This document shows positions 52,796-60,244 of a DNA stretch of 64,000 nucleotides, piece after piece; the first letter of the stretch is position 1, and every line of letters starts with the position of its first letter. The DNA comes from Pseudoruegeria aquimaris. GTDB taxonomy: Bacteria; Pseudomonadota; Alphaproteobacteria; Rhodobacterales; Rhodobacteraceae. The DNA is taken from assembly GCF_900172235.1 (NCBI RefSeq), contig NZ_FWFQ01000017.1, forward strand, positions 30,407 through 94,406, written 5' to 3'. A program made the position numbers and the translations under genes. A model generated the notes under the pieces. The model was not told where the DNA came from, made no database searches, and saw only the letters and a program-made list of their open reading frames with translations.

Positions 52796-53770
52796 CTATC
52801 CCCCGCCGATCAGCGCCCCGGCCGCAAACACCAGCGCCCCGCCCAGCACCACCTGGAAGGTGGCCCGGAAGAAGGGTGTCTGCATGTAGCGGTTCTGGAT
52901 CCAGACGATGGCCCAAAGCTCGACGAAGACGACGACGATGGCGAGGATCGTGGCCGTCCAGAAATCCGGGATCAGGTAGGGCAGCGCGTGGCCCATGCCG
53001 CCCACGGTCGTCATGATGCCCGAGGCGAAACCGCGCTTCACCGGCGAGCCCCGCCCGGACAGTTCACCGTCGTCGGACGCCGCCTCGGTGAACCCCATGG
53101 AGATCCCTGCACCCACCGAGGCCGCAAGGCCGACCTGGAAGGTCGTCCAGGTGTCCTGCGTGGCGAAGGCGGCGGCGAAGATCGGGGCGAGGGTGGAGAC
53201 CGAGCCGTCCATCAGCCCGGCAAGCCCGGGCTGCACCCAGGTGAGCACGAACTGCCGCTGGGCGGTGAGTTCCTCGTCTTCCTTCGCCTCGGCATCCAGA
53301 TGCTCTTCGCGCAGGGTTTCGGCACGGTTCACGTGGCCCATTTCCTCGGCGGCGAGATCGCCCAGCAGCTTGCGGATGCCCGCATCCGAGGTGCGCTGCG
53401 CGGCCTTGGTGTAGAAATTCGCCGCCCCCTGCTCCATCAGCGCGGCTTCCTCCCGCATCCGCTCAAGCCCGAGGTTCTCCACCAGCCAGGCCGGCTGGCG
53501 GGTGTGGAACCCGGCGACGTGCTCTCGACGGATCGGGACGATGTTGGGCCCGAAGCGCTCGGTGTAGATGTCGATCAGCCGGCGGCGGTGGCCGTCCTCC
53601 TCCTGCGCCATGCCTTCGAACACCTTGGCCGACGCCGGGAACTCGGCGCGCAGGCTGTCCGCGTAGTGCCGGTAGATCTGGGCGTCCTCCTCCTCGGCGG
53701 AGATCGCCAGCGACAGGATCTGGCGCTCGTCGAGATCGGAGAAACGCAGGCGTTTGCGGGGAGAAAACAT
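52796..53770 (-). CDS. mbfA: MbfA, membrane-bound ferritin (erythrin-VIT fusion)
   Basis: 324 residues. N-terminal ferritin-like/erythrin domain with E-x2-H and Glu ligands ('LSLAISAEEEDAQIYRHYAD', 'GMAQEEDGHRRRL', 'LGDLAAEEMGHVNRAETLRE'), then a VIT1/CCC1-type membrane domain about 165-324 ('LAGLMDGSVSTLAPIFAAAF' and the conserved 'GISMGFTEAASDDGELSGRG'). MbfA exports iron and protects against iron and peroxide stress in Bradyrhizobium and Agrobacterium, where Irr represses it. An Irr-type palindrome lies just upstream here. Confidence 0.93.
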   Translation of the reverse strand: MFSPRKRLRFSDLDERQILSLAISAEEEDAQIYRHYADSLRAEFPASAKVFEGMAQEEDGHRRRLIDIYTERFGPNIVPIRREHVAGFHTRQPAWLVENLGLERMREEAALMEQGAANFYTKAAQRTSDAGIRKLLGDLAAEEMGHVNRAETLREEHLDAEAKEDEELTAQRQFVLTWVQPGLAGLMDGSVSTLAPIFAAAFATQDTWTTFQVGLAASVGAGISMGFTEAASDDGELSGRGSPVKRGFASGIMTTVGGMGHALPYLIPDFWTATILAIVVVFVELWAIVWIQNRYMQTPFFRATFQVVLGGALVFAAGALIGGG

Positions 53771-53784
53771 ATCGGCCCTCTCTT

Positions 53785-53801
53785 TTTAGAATGACTCTAA
53801 A
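53785..53801 (-). promoter_or_regulatory. Irr-type iron control box upstream of mbfA
   Basis: TTTAGA-ATGAC-TCTAAA, an exact 6-5-6 inverted repeat. It fits the Irr (ICE) pattern TTTAGAA-N3-TTCTAAA with one mismatch and lies 15 bp before the mbfA start codon, a suitable place for repression. Confidence 0.7.
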
Positions 53802-53861
53802 TTAGAAAACCTCCGTCGGGATGCAACACAAAACCTGCGTGTCGGGAGAATTGCCCCTTGC

Positions 53862-53910
53862 AAACTGAACTGATCGGTTTAGATAACAAACTGAACGAAG
53901 CAGTTCAGTT
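53862..53910 (+). promoter_or_regulatory. TetR-type operator pair before the 59-aa secreted gene
   Basis: First site: the 20-mer AAACTGAACTGATCGGTTTA (53862-53881), an imperfect palindrome. Second site: the palindrome AACTGAAC-N6-GTTCAGTT (53889-53896, 53903-53910). The 20-mer recurs with two changes before the downstream tetR gene. Confidence 0.65.
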
Positions 53911-53922
53911 AACAGGTGCCCG

Positions 53923-54102
53923 ATGAAACAGACCCTTCTTGCCTTCGCCGCCGCCGCAACCGTGCTGTCCGCCGGGCAGGCCATGGCCGGTGGCTACGTC
54001 TTCTCGATCCCCTCCGTGTCCTATCCCCAGGACGCCACCGCGGACACGACCCGCACACCGAAACCGGCCACCCCGCTCTTCGGCTGGCTGGGCGCGAAAT
54101 AG
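53923..54102 (+). CDS. small secreted protein (59 aa)
   Basis: Starts MKQTLLAFAAAATVLSAGQA, a clear Sec signal peptide (cut about residue 22). The mature part is about 37 residues ('GGYVFSIPSVSYPQDA', then a Thr/Pro-rich stretch ending 'TPLFGWLGAK'). No family recognised. It lies directly behind TetR-type operators and before a rho-independent terminator, so it is a monocistronic, regulated unit. The role of the mature peptide is unknown; no Cys, no lipobox. Confidence 0.75.
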   Translation: MKQTLLAFAAAATVLSAGQAMAGGYVFSIPSVSYPQDATADTTRTPKPATPLFGWLGAK

Positions 54103-54136
54103 GACACTCCCGACCGTCTCATCCCGAGACCGACTG

Positions 54137-54166
54137 GGGCACACCTTCGCGTGTGCCCTTTTTTCT
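54137..54166 (+). terminator. rho-independent terminator of the 59-aa gene
   Basis: GGGCACAC-CTTCGC-GTGTGCCC followed by TTTTTTCTT; 8-bp stem with a full U-run. Confidence 0.9.
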
Positions 54167-54197
54167 TGGCACCGGGGCGCATCGCCTCGCCTTGCCG

Positions 54198-54217
54198 AAA
54201 CTGAACTGCCCGGTTTA
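54198..54217 (+). promoter_or_regulatory. TetR-type operator upstream of tetR
   Basis: AAACTGAACTGCCCGGTTTA, identical at 18 of 20 positions to 53862-53881. About 45 bp before the tetR start codon, so autoregulation is likely. Confidence 0.65.
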
Positions 54218-54260
54218 TACTGGGAACTGGAAAATACCGGGCGCCTGAAACGGAGGAGCC

Positions 54261-54884
54261 ATGAACGTCATCGCCGAGACCATCAAGAAGGGCCGCAAGT
54301 TCGATCAGGTGATCGAGGGAGCGCGGGCCATCTTCATGCGCGACGGGTTCGAGGGCGCCAATGTCGATGACATCGCCAAGGCGGCGGGCGTCTCCAAGGC
54401 CACGCTCTATTCCTACTTCCCCGACAAGCGCGTGCTTTTCGCCGAAGTGGCGCGGCAGGAATGCGAGCGCCAGTCCCAATCCACGATCAGCGTGGTGGAC
54501 ACGGCGACCGACCCGCGCGAAGCGATCTCGCATATCGCCTGGGCGATGGTGGAGTTCGTCACCTCGGATTTCGGGATCAACGTCTTCCGCATCTGCGTGG
54601 CGGAATCGGCCCGCTTTCCCGAGCTTGGCTGCCAGTTCTACGACTCCGGGCCCAAGCTGGTGCGCGAACGGGTGGGGGAGTATCTCTCCTGCGCCGTCGC
54701 ACAGGGCCATTTCGAGATCGACGACGTTGAGCTGGCGGCAGAACAGCTGATGGAACTGACCAAGACCTACATCTTCCCGCGCATCCTCTGCGGCATCCAG
54801 CTGAAGTTCTCGATGGAAGAGAAGAAACGCATCGTGGATGGCGCCGTGGACATGTTCATGGCCCGCTACGCCGCCAAGGCGTGA
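54261..54884 (+). CDS. TetR/AcrR family transcriptional regulator
   Basis: 207 residues. N-terminal TetR helix-turn-helix '[20 protein letters not shown]' within '[20 protein letters not shown]' (about 30-62); the C-terminal ligand domain resembles the TetR_C_7/AefR-like group ('[20 protein letters not shown]'). Two matching 20-bp operator-like sites precede this gene and the 59-aa secreted gene, so it probably controls both. GGAGG lies just before the ATG. Confidence 0.92.
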   Translation: MNVIAETIKKGRKFDQVIEGARAIFMRDGFEGANVDDIAKAAGVSKATLYSYFPDKRVLFAEVARQECERQSQSTISVVDTATDPREAISHIAWAMVEFVTSDFGINVFRICVAESARFPELGCQFYDSGPKLVRERVGEYLSCAVAQGHFEIDDVELAAEQLMELTKTYIFPRILCGIQLKFSMEEKKRIVDGAVDMFMARYAAKA

Positions 54885-54987
54885 GGCGCGTGCGCGGGCC
54901 GGGCGCAGCGGCGTGCGCCCTGCCCCCTTGCAAACCCCCTGCCCGATCCCGAGATGCCGTGGAACACGCGCGGCGGGGGCTTGGGTG

Positions 54988-55941
54988 ATGGGTGATTTCG
55001 GATTGGTTCTGGCCGGCCTGATCGGGCTGGTGGTCGGGGGCGAACTGCTGGTGCGGGGCGCCGTTGCCGCCGCCCGCCGGGCCGGGCTGCCGCCGATGGT
55101 GATCGGGCTCACGCTCGTGGGGTTCGGCACGTCTTCCCCCGAGTTGGTGACGAGCCTGCAGGCCGCCTTCGCCGGTGCGCCGGGCATTGCCATCGGCAAC
55201 GTGGTGGGCAGCAACATCGGCAACAGTCTCCTGATCCTCGGCGTCGCCGCCGCGATGGCTCCGATCGCCGTGAACCCCGCGGCCCTGAAGCGGGACGGTG
55301 GCGTCCTGCTGCTGGCCACGGCGCTCTGCGTCGCCGCCGTCCTGTGGGGCAGCATCGGACGGCTGGCCGGCGGCGGCTTCGTGCTGATGCTGGCCGCCTA
55401 CCTCACCTATACGCTGATCGTCGAAAGCCGGGCCGGGGCCACCCCCGCGGGCGAGATGTATGCCGCCGAGGCAGGCGCGGTGCCCACGGCGGACATGCCG
55501 CTGGGCCGGGCGCTGGCGCTCACCGGCGCGGGGCTGCTCGTCACCATCCTCGGCGCGCGCTTCCTCGTGACCGGCGCGGTGGAAATCGCCGCCGCGCTGG
55601 GGCTTTCGGAAGCCGTGATCGGGCTGACGATCGTGGCCATCGGCACTTCGCTTCCCGAACTCGTCACCTCGGTGATCGCCGTGCGAAAGGGCGAGGGCGA
55701 AGTGGCGCTGGGCAACGTGATCGGCAGCAACATCTTCAACCTGCTCGGCATTCTCGGGATCACCGCGCTGGTGCACCCGCTCGCCGTGCCCCCCGAGATC
55801 GCGGCGCAGGATGTCTGGGTGCTCTGCGCCACCACGGCGCTGCTGCTGCTCTTCGCCCGTTCGGGCTGGCGCGTGGCCCGGCGTGAAGGGCTGGTGCTGC
55901 TGGCCCTGTATGGCGCCTACATGTGGGTTCTGCTTGGGTGA
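54988..55941 (+). CDS. calcium/sodium antiporter (CaCA family, YrbG-like)
   Basis: 317 residues, ten transmembrane helices with an internal duplication. The alpha-1 and alpha-2 repeats show '[19 protein letters not shown]' with '[16 protein letters not shown]', and '[19 protein letters not shown]' with '[16 protein letters not shown]'. Exchanges Na+ or K+ for Ca2+. The start [10 protein letters not shown] is the ATG before the first helix; the frame is open upstream but overlaps the tetR end. Confidence 0.93.
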   Translation: MGDFGLVLAGLIGLVVGGELLVRGAVAAARRAGLPPMVIGLTLVGFGTSSPELVTSLQAAFAGAPGIAIGNVVGSNIGNSLLILGVAAAMAPIAVNPAALKRDGGVLLLATALCVAAVLWGSIGRLAGGGFVLMLAAYLTYTLIVESRAGATPAGEMYAAEAGAVPTADMPLGRALALTGAGLLVTILGARFLVTGAVEIAAALGLSEAVIGLTIVAIGTSLPELVTSVIAVRKGEGEVALGNVIGSNIFNLLGILGITALVHPLAVPPEIAAQDVWVLCATTALLLLFARSGWRVARREGLVLLALYGAYMWVLLG

Positions 55942-55950
55942 AAGGAAAAG

Positions 55951-56007
55951 GCGCGGGGGGCTGTCTGCCCCCCGCGACCCCCCGAGGATATTTTCCGGAA
56001 CAAAGTG
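55951..56007. repeat. gene-end repeat, copy B
   Basis: Between convergent genes. Read on the minus strand it begins CCACTTTGTTCCGGAAAATA and continues TCCTCGGGGGG. The hairpin GCGGGGGGC-TGTCT-GCCCCCCGC (9-bp stem) sits next to the antiporter stop. It shares its core with 38192-38250 and 63166-63210. Confidence 0.65.
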
Positions 56008-56011
56008 GAGG

Positions 56012-57124
56012 TCAGTAGACGACGACGGAGCGGATGCTTTCGCCGGCGTGCATCAGGTCGAAGCCCTTGTTGATGTCCTGAAGGCCCATGGTGTGGGTGA
56101 TCATCGGATCGATCTCGATCTTGCCCTCCATGTACCAGTCCACGATCTTCGGCACGTCGGTGCGGCCGCGCGCGCCGCCGAAGGCCGTGCCGCGCCAGAC
56201 GCGGCCGGTAACGAGCTGGAAGGGGCGCGTGGCGATCTCCGCGCCGGCCGGCGCCACGCCGATGATGATGCTTTCGCCCCAGCCCTTGTGGGCGCTTTCC
56301 AGCGCGGTGCGCATGACGTTGACGTTGCCGGTGGCATCGAAGGTGTAATCCGCGCCACCCTTGGTGAGGTTGACGAGATAGGCCACCAGATCGCCGTCCA
56401 CCTCGCTCGGGTTGACGAAATCCGTCATGCCGAAGCGTTCGGCCATGGCTTTCTTGGCCGGGTTCAGATCGACGCCGACGATCTGGTCGGCGCCGGCGAG
56501 CCGCAGCCCCTGGATCACGTTGAGCCCGATGCCGCCCAGCCCGAAAACGATGGCACGGCAGCCGATCTCAGCCTTGGCGGTGTTGATCACCGCGCCGATG
56601 CCGGTGGTGACGCCGCAGCCGATGTAGCAGATCTTCTCGAACGGCGCGTCCTCGCGCACCTTGGCGAGCGCGATCTCGGGCAGCACCGTGTGGTTGGCGA
56701 AGGTGGAACAGCCCATGTAGTGCAGGATCGGATCGCCATCGAGGGTGGAAAAGCGCGAGGTGCCGTCGGGCATCAGCCCCTTGCCTTGGGTGGCGCGGAT
56801 CGACTGGCAGAGGTTGGTTTTCGGGTTCAGGCAGTATTCGCATTCCCGGCACTCGGGCGTGTAGAGCGGGATCACGTGATCGCCGGGCTTGAGCGAGGTC
56901 ACGCCGGGGCCGACCTCCAGCACGACGCCGGCGCCTTCGTGGCCGAGGATCGCCGGGAAGAGCCCTTCGGGATCGGCGCCGGAGAGGGTGAATTCGTCGG
57001 TGTGGCAGATGCCGGTTGCCTTGATCTCCACGAGGACTTCGCCGGCGCGGGGGCCGTCGAGGTTCACCTCCATGATTTCCAGCGGTTTTCCGGCGGCGGT
57101 GGCGACGGCGGCGTGCGTGCGCAT
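56012..57124 (-). CDS. S-(hydroxymethyl)glutathione dehydrogenase / class III alcohol dehydrogenase
   Basis: 370 residues. Catalytic zinc Cys in '[19 protein letters not shown]', His/Glu in '[17 protein letters not shown]', structural zinc Cys4 '[17 protein letters not shown]', NAD site '[20 protein letters not shown]' and the class III '[20 protein letters not shown]'. Oxidises S-hydroxymethylglutathione (formaldehyde adduct) to S-formylglutathione; also S-nitrosoglutathione reductase. Works with fghA in the window. Confidence 0.96.
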   Translation of the reverse strand: MRTHAAVATAAGKPLEIMEVNLDGPRAGEVLVEIKATGICHTDEFTLSGADPEGLFPAILGHEGAGVVLEVGPGVTSLKPGDHVIPLYTPECRECEYCLNPKTNLCQSIRATQGKGLMPDGTSRFSTLDGDPILHYMGCSTFANHTVLPEIALAKVREDAPFEKICYIGCGVTTGIGAVINTAKAEIGCRAIVFGLGGIGLNVIQGLRLAGADQIVGVDLNPAKKAMAERFGMTDFVNPSEVDGDLVAYLVNLTKGGADYTFDATGNVNVMRTALESAHKGWGESIIIGVAPAGAEIATRPFQLVTGRVWRGTAFGGARGRTDVPKIVDWYMEGKIEIDPMITHTMGLQDINKGFDLMHAGESIRSVVVY

Positions 57125-57254
57125 GGCAAATCCTTCCTGCGAAATGGTCCGCCGTCAGCCTGCGGCAAAGCCTGCGCCATTTCAACCGGCCTGCGCGACA
57201 CCTCGCGCCCCCGGCGCGACAGGCACGGCCGCCGCTCTTCGGAAGGCAGGCGGC

Positions 57255-57764
57255 TCAGGCCGCCGGGGCGTAGCGCAGGCGCAGAATTCCGCGATCGAAG
57301 CGCTCGACATCCTGCAGGGCAAGCGCCTGCGGCGCGCCGGGCGCGGGAAAGAGCGGCACGCCAGCGCCGAGGAAGACGGGCATCACGAAGAGATCCAGCC
57401 AGTCCAGCACTCCGGCGCGGATGAGATCTGCCTGGAGGCGCGCGCCGCCCACGGCCCAGGCGCGGCGGCCTTGCATGGCGGCCCCGAGAGCTTGCAGGCT
57501 GCCCTGCCAGATTTCGGGCCCTCCCAGATCACCGGAGAGCGGCGAGGAGGTGAGCACGATGCAGCGGCAGCCTTCGTAGGGCCAGCCCACGCCGAAGCCG
57601 ACGACCTGGTCGTAGGTCTTGCGGCCCATGATCACGGTATCGATCGTTTGAATGAAGCCTGCGTAACCGGTGTCCACGCCGTTGTAGGCGTCCAGCCAGC
57701 CGACCCCGCCTTCGGAATCGGCGATGAAACCGTCCGCCGAGGCGGCCATGTAGCCGCAGATCAT
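57255..57764 (-). CDS. dihydrofolate reductase-like protein (RibD C-terminal domain)
   Basis: 169 residues: 'ICGYMAASADGFIADSEGGV', 'DTVIMGRKTYDQVVGFGVGW', 'IVLTSSPLSGD', 'AWAVGGARLQADLIRAGVLD' and 'LFVMPVFLGAGVPLFP'. This is the YyaP/YwjB-type stand-alone RibD_C fold; NADPH-dependent reductase with unknown substrate. The start MICGYMAASADG was chosen because the family begins with this strand. Confidence 0.88.
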   Translation of the reverse strand: MICGYMAASADGFIADSEGGVGWLDAYNGVDTGYAGFIQTIDTVIMGRKTYDQVVGFGVGWPYEGCRCIVLTSSPLSGDLGGPEIWQGSLQALGAAMQGRRAWAVGGARLQADLIRAGVLDWLDLFVMPVFLGAGVPLFPAPGAPQALALQDVERFDRGILRLRYAPAA

Positions 57765-57807
57765 GCCGCCCACCCGGATAGGGCAGGCGGCACGGGGGCG
57801 TTCGGGA

Positions 57808-58230
57808 TCATTTCTTGACGCGGTAGGCCTTGTGGCAATCGGCACAGGCCCCGCCGACGGCGCCGAAGCCGGCTTTCATCGCATCGAGCGAGGAGGTGTC
57901 GAGCCCCTTGGCGGCCATTTCGAGCGCGCTGCCCTTGGCGACGAAATCGTCCCAGTTCGTCCAGATTTCGGGCTTGGCTTCGCTTTCCGGATCCATTTCT
58001 TCGGCTTCGAAGAGCGCGGGAATCATGGCGGCCTTCTCGGCGATGGTCGCGGCGGCGGCCTCTGCGGCGGCGGCGTCGAAATCGGTCTTGCCCTGGACCA
58101 TCTTGCCAATGGTGCCGGTGGCGCCACCGATGGCCTTCATGGCCTCCATCCGGGCCTTGACGGCTTCATTGGCCACGCCGCTGTGGGCGAAGGCCATGGT
58201 GGCCGCGAAAACGGTTGCGGCGGTCGTCAT
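57808..58230 (-). CDS. cytochrome c'
   Basis: 140 residues. Four-helix cytochrome c' with the C-terminal heme motif 'CADCHKAYRVKK' and helix-1 'EAVKARMEAMKAIGG'. Signal peptide 'MTTAATVFAATMAFA' is short, without the usual N-terminal basic residues. A six-codon open frame (58227-58247: Met-Thr-Arg-Phe-Ser-Arg-stop) behind a perfect AAGGAG site overlaps the start codon (ATGA). It could be a coupled leader, or the gene may have lost a base, which would join the two as one normal signal peptide. Cytochromes c' bind NO and are periplasmic. Confidence 0.85.
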   Translation of the reverse strand: MTTAATVFAATMAFAHSGVANEAVKARMEAMKAIGGATGTIGKMVQGKTDFDAAAAEAAAATIAEKAAMIPALFEAEEMDPESEAKPEIWTNWDDFVAKGSALEMAAKGLDTSSLDAMKAGFGAVGGACADCHKAYRVKK

Positions 58231-58451
58231 CTGGAAAAGCGAGTCATTGCTCTGGCTCCTTGTTGGCTACCGCCAAAGCTTAGCACGATTGCTTGGTCTG
58301 CCTACTCACTGGATCGTGAGCAGGCGCACAGTTTCTGTGGAGAGATGCAGGAAGCGTGCGCCATGCGTGCCGGGAGAGCAGCAGACTCGACTCCGCCCGC
58401 GCGGGGCTCTAAATATGAGAACATAACAGGAACATTTGCGCTGCCACGCCA
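58231..58451. promoter_or_regulatory. divergent cytochrome c' / imuB region with SOS box
   Basis: Holds the cyt c' leader and SD (58247-58260). The right end has a LexA site, GAAC-ATAACAG-GAAC (58419-58433), matching the alphaproteobacterial SOS box (GTTC-N7-GTTC read on the other strand) with no mismatch, 18 bp before the imuB ATG. Confidence 0.85.
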
Positions 58452-60107
58452 ATGCCAAACCGCCGAATCCTCTCGCTCTGGTTCCCGCGCCTCGGGGCCG
58501 AACGCCTGCTCCGGATGGAGCGGGGCCTGCTGGATGCGCCCTTCGCCGTGGTGCGCGATACGGGGCAGATGCAGGTGCTCTCGTCGCTCTCGGCGGCGGC
58601 CAGCGCGGAAGGGCTCTTCGCCGGCCAGCCGCTGCGCGACGCCCGCGCCATGTGCCCGGAGCTGCTCACCCGGCTGCAGAATGCGCAGGCCGAGGCCGCC
58701 TTTCTCACCGTGCTGCGCCGCTGGGCCGGGAAGTTCTCGCCCTGGGTGGGGGAGGAGCCGCCGAGCGGGCTGGTGATCGATCTGACCGGCTGCGCCCATC
58801 TCTTCGGCGGCGAGGAGGCGCTGCTGGCGCAGGTGGAGTCCGATTGCGCCGACCTGGGGCTCAGCGTGCAGGCGGGCATCGCCGACACGGTGGGCGCGGC
58901 CTGGGCGCTGGCGCGCTATGCCGGGCAGGGCGCGGAAGGCATGCGCAGCGGCGATGCCGTGGATCAGGAAGCCCGCGCCACCCGCTCGCGCGCCGCAAAG
59001 CGCCGCCACTGGGAGCGCGGCGGGCAGCCCCCGGCCAACATCGCGCCCCCGGCCCGGGCCGAGCGCATCGCCCGCCCCGGCCACACGCGCAGCGCGCTGG
59101 CCGATCTGCCCATCGCCGCGCTCCGGCTGTCGGAAGCCGCGCGCAGCCAGCTCACCCGGCTCGGCATCCGCCGCATCGGCGATCTGGCCGGCACGCCCCG
59201 CGCCGCCCTTGCCCGCCGCTTCGGGCAGGACGTGGTGCGCAGGCTCGATCAGGCACTCGGGGTGGAGCCGGAGCCCGTCTCGCCGGCCAGGCCGCCCCTG
59301 CATTTCGCCGTGCGCCTCACCCTGCCCGATCCGATCGGGCTGGAGGAAGACGTGATGGCGGCGGTGGACCGCCTGCTGCCGCCGCTCTGCGCCCGCCTGC
59401 GCGAGAAGGGGCGCGGTGCGCGGCGCATCCGGCTGCAGGCCTACCGTTCCGATCAGACGATGCAGGCGCTGGACATCGGCCTCGCCCGCCCCAGCCATGA
59501 CCCGGACCGCCTGCGCCCGCTGCTGAGCCTGAAGATCGGCGATCTGGAGGCCGGCTTCGGCTTCGACATGCTGCGGCTTGAGGCCCATGTGACCGAGCCG
59601 CTGCACCCCCGCCAGCACCGCGGCCACATCGAGGCGGCGGGCGCTGTCCGCGCCCAGCTTTCCGGCGATACCGCGCTCGATGATCTGATCGGCCGCCTCG
59701 GCGCACGGATCGGGCTGGAGGCCATCACCCGGCTGCACCCGGCCTCCAGCCACATCCCCGAGAAGACCGCCACCGTGCTGGCGGCGGCCTGGTCGGAACC
59801 GGCGGCAGACTGGCCCGCGCCCGCCGCCCTGCGCCCGCTGCGGCTCTGGCCGCCGGAGCCGGTGATGGCCCCGGAAGCGCCCAACCCGCCGGCCGAGTTC
59901 CGCTGGCGCGGCCGGACGCACATCACGCGCATCGCCTCCGGGCCGGAGCGCATCGCGCCGGAATGGTGGCTCGATGATCCGCAATGGCGCTCGGGCCTGC
60001 GCGATTACTGGCGGCTCACCACCGAAGCCGGGGAGACGCTCTGGCTCTACTTCGCTCACGGGGCGCTGATGTCGGCGGGCTGGTTCTGCCAGGGGCGGTT
60101 TGCGTGA
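58452..60107 (+). CDS. imuB: ImuB, Y-family polymerase-like mutasome protein
   Basis: 551 residues. Starts MPNRRILSLWFPRLGAERLL, the typical ImuB beginning, and keeps the Y-family 'GLVIDLTGCAHLFGG' region but without the two catalytic carboxylates of true DinB/UmuC enzymes. The helix-hairpin-helix/little finger is at about 200-260 ('LGIRRIGDLAGTPRAALARR'). C-terminal ImuB domain with 'WWLDDPQWRSGLRDYWRL'. It recruits DnaE2 for SOS mutagenesis with ImuA. No imuA precedes it here; it is first behind the SOS box. Confidence 0.93.
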   Translation: MPNRRILSLWFPRLGAERLLRMERGLLDAPFAVVRDTGQMQVLSSLSAAASAEGLFAGQPLRDARAMCPELLTRLQNAQAEAAFLTVLRRWAGKFSPWVGEEPPSGLVIDLTGCAHLFGGEEALLAQVESDCADLGLSVQAGIADTVGAAWALARYAGQGAEGMRSGDAVDQEARATRSRAAKRRHWERGGQPPANIAPPARAERIARPGHTRSALADLPIAALRLSEAARSQLTRLGIRRIGDLAGTPRAALARRFGQDVVRRLDQALGVEPEPVSPARPPLHFAVRLTLPDPIGLEEDVMAAVDRLLPPLCARLREKGRGARRIRLQAYRSDQTMQALDIGLARPSHDPDRLRPLLSLKIGDLEAGFGFDMLRLEAHVTEPLHPRQHRGHIEAAGAVRAQLSGDTALDDLIGRLGARIGLEAITRLHPASSHIPEKTATVLAAAWSEPAADWPAPAALRPLRLWPPEPVMAPEAPNPPAEFRWRGRTHITRIASGPERIAPEWWLDDPQWRSGLRDYWRLTTEAGETLWLYFAHGALMSAGWFCQGRFA

Positions 60108-60244
60108 TGGGGAAGGTCGCAGAGAGGGGGGCAGCCCCCGCCGGAGGTGAGGGCGAAAGCCCCCGCACCGCGGAGGATGCACGCCTTAGGCGTGACGGGG
60201 GCGGCCGGGGGCTGCCCGGCGTGCCGCCGGGCGAAGCGGAAGAG
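60107..60244. repeat. GC-rich hairpin element between imuB and dnaE2
   Basis: 138 bp containing GGGGGCAGCCCCC (about 60126-60138), CACGCC-TTA-GGCGTG (60181-60195) and GGCGGCCGGGGGCTGCCCGGC-like palindromes. It looks like an intergenic repeat, similar in style to the gene-end repeats, yet contains no stop in the dnaE2 frame. An ATG overlapping the imuB stop (60107) is in frame with dnaE2. Confidence 0.5.
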
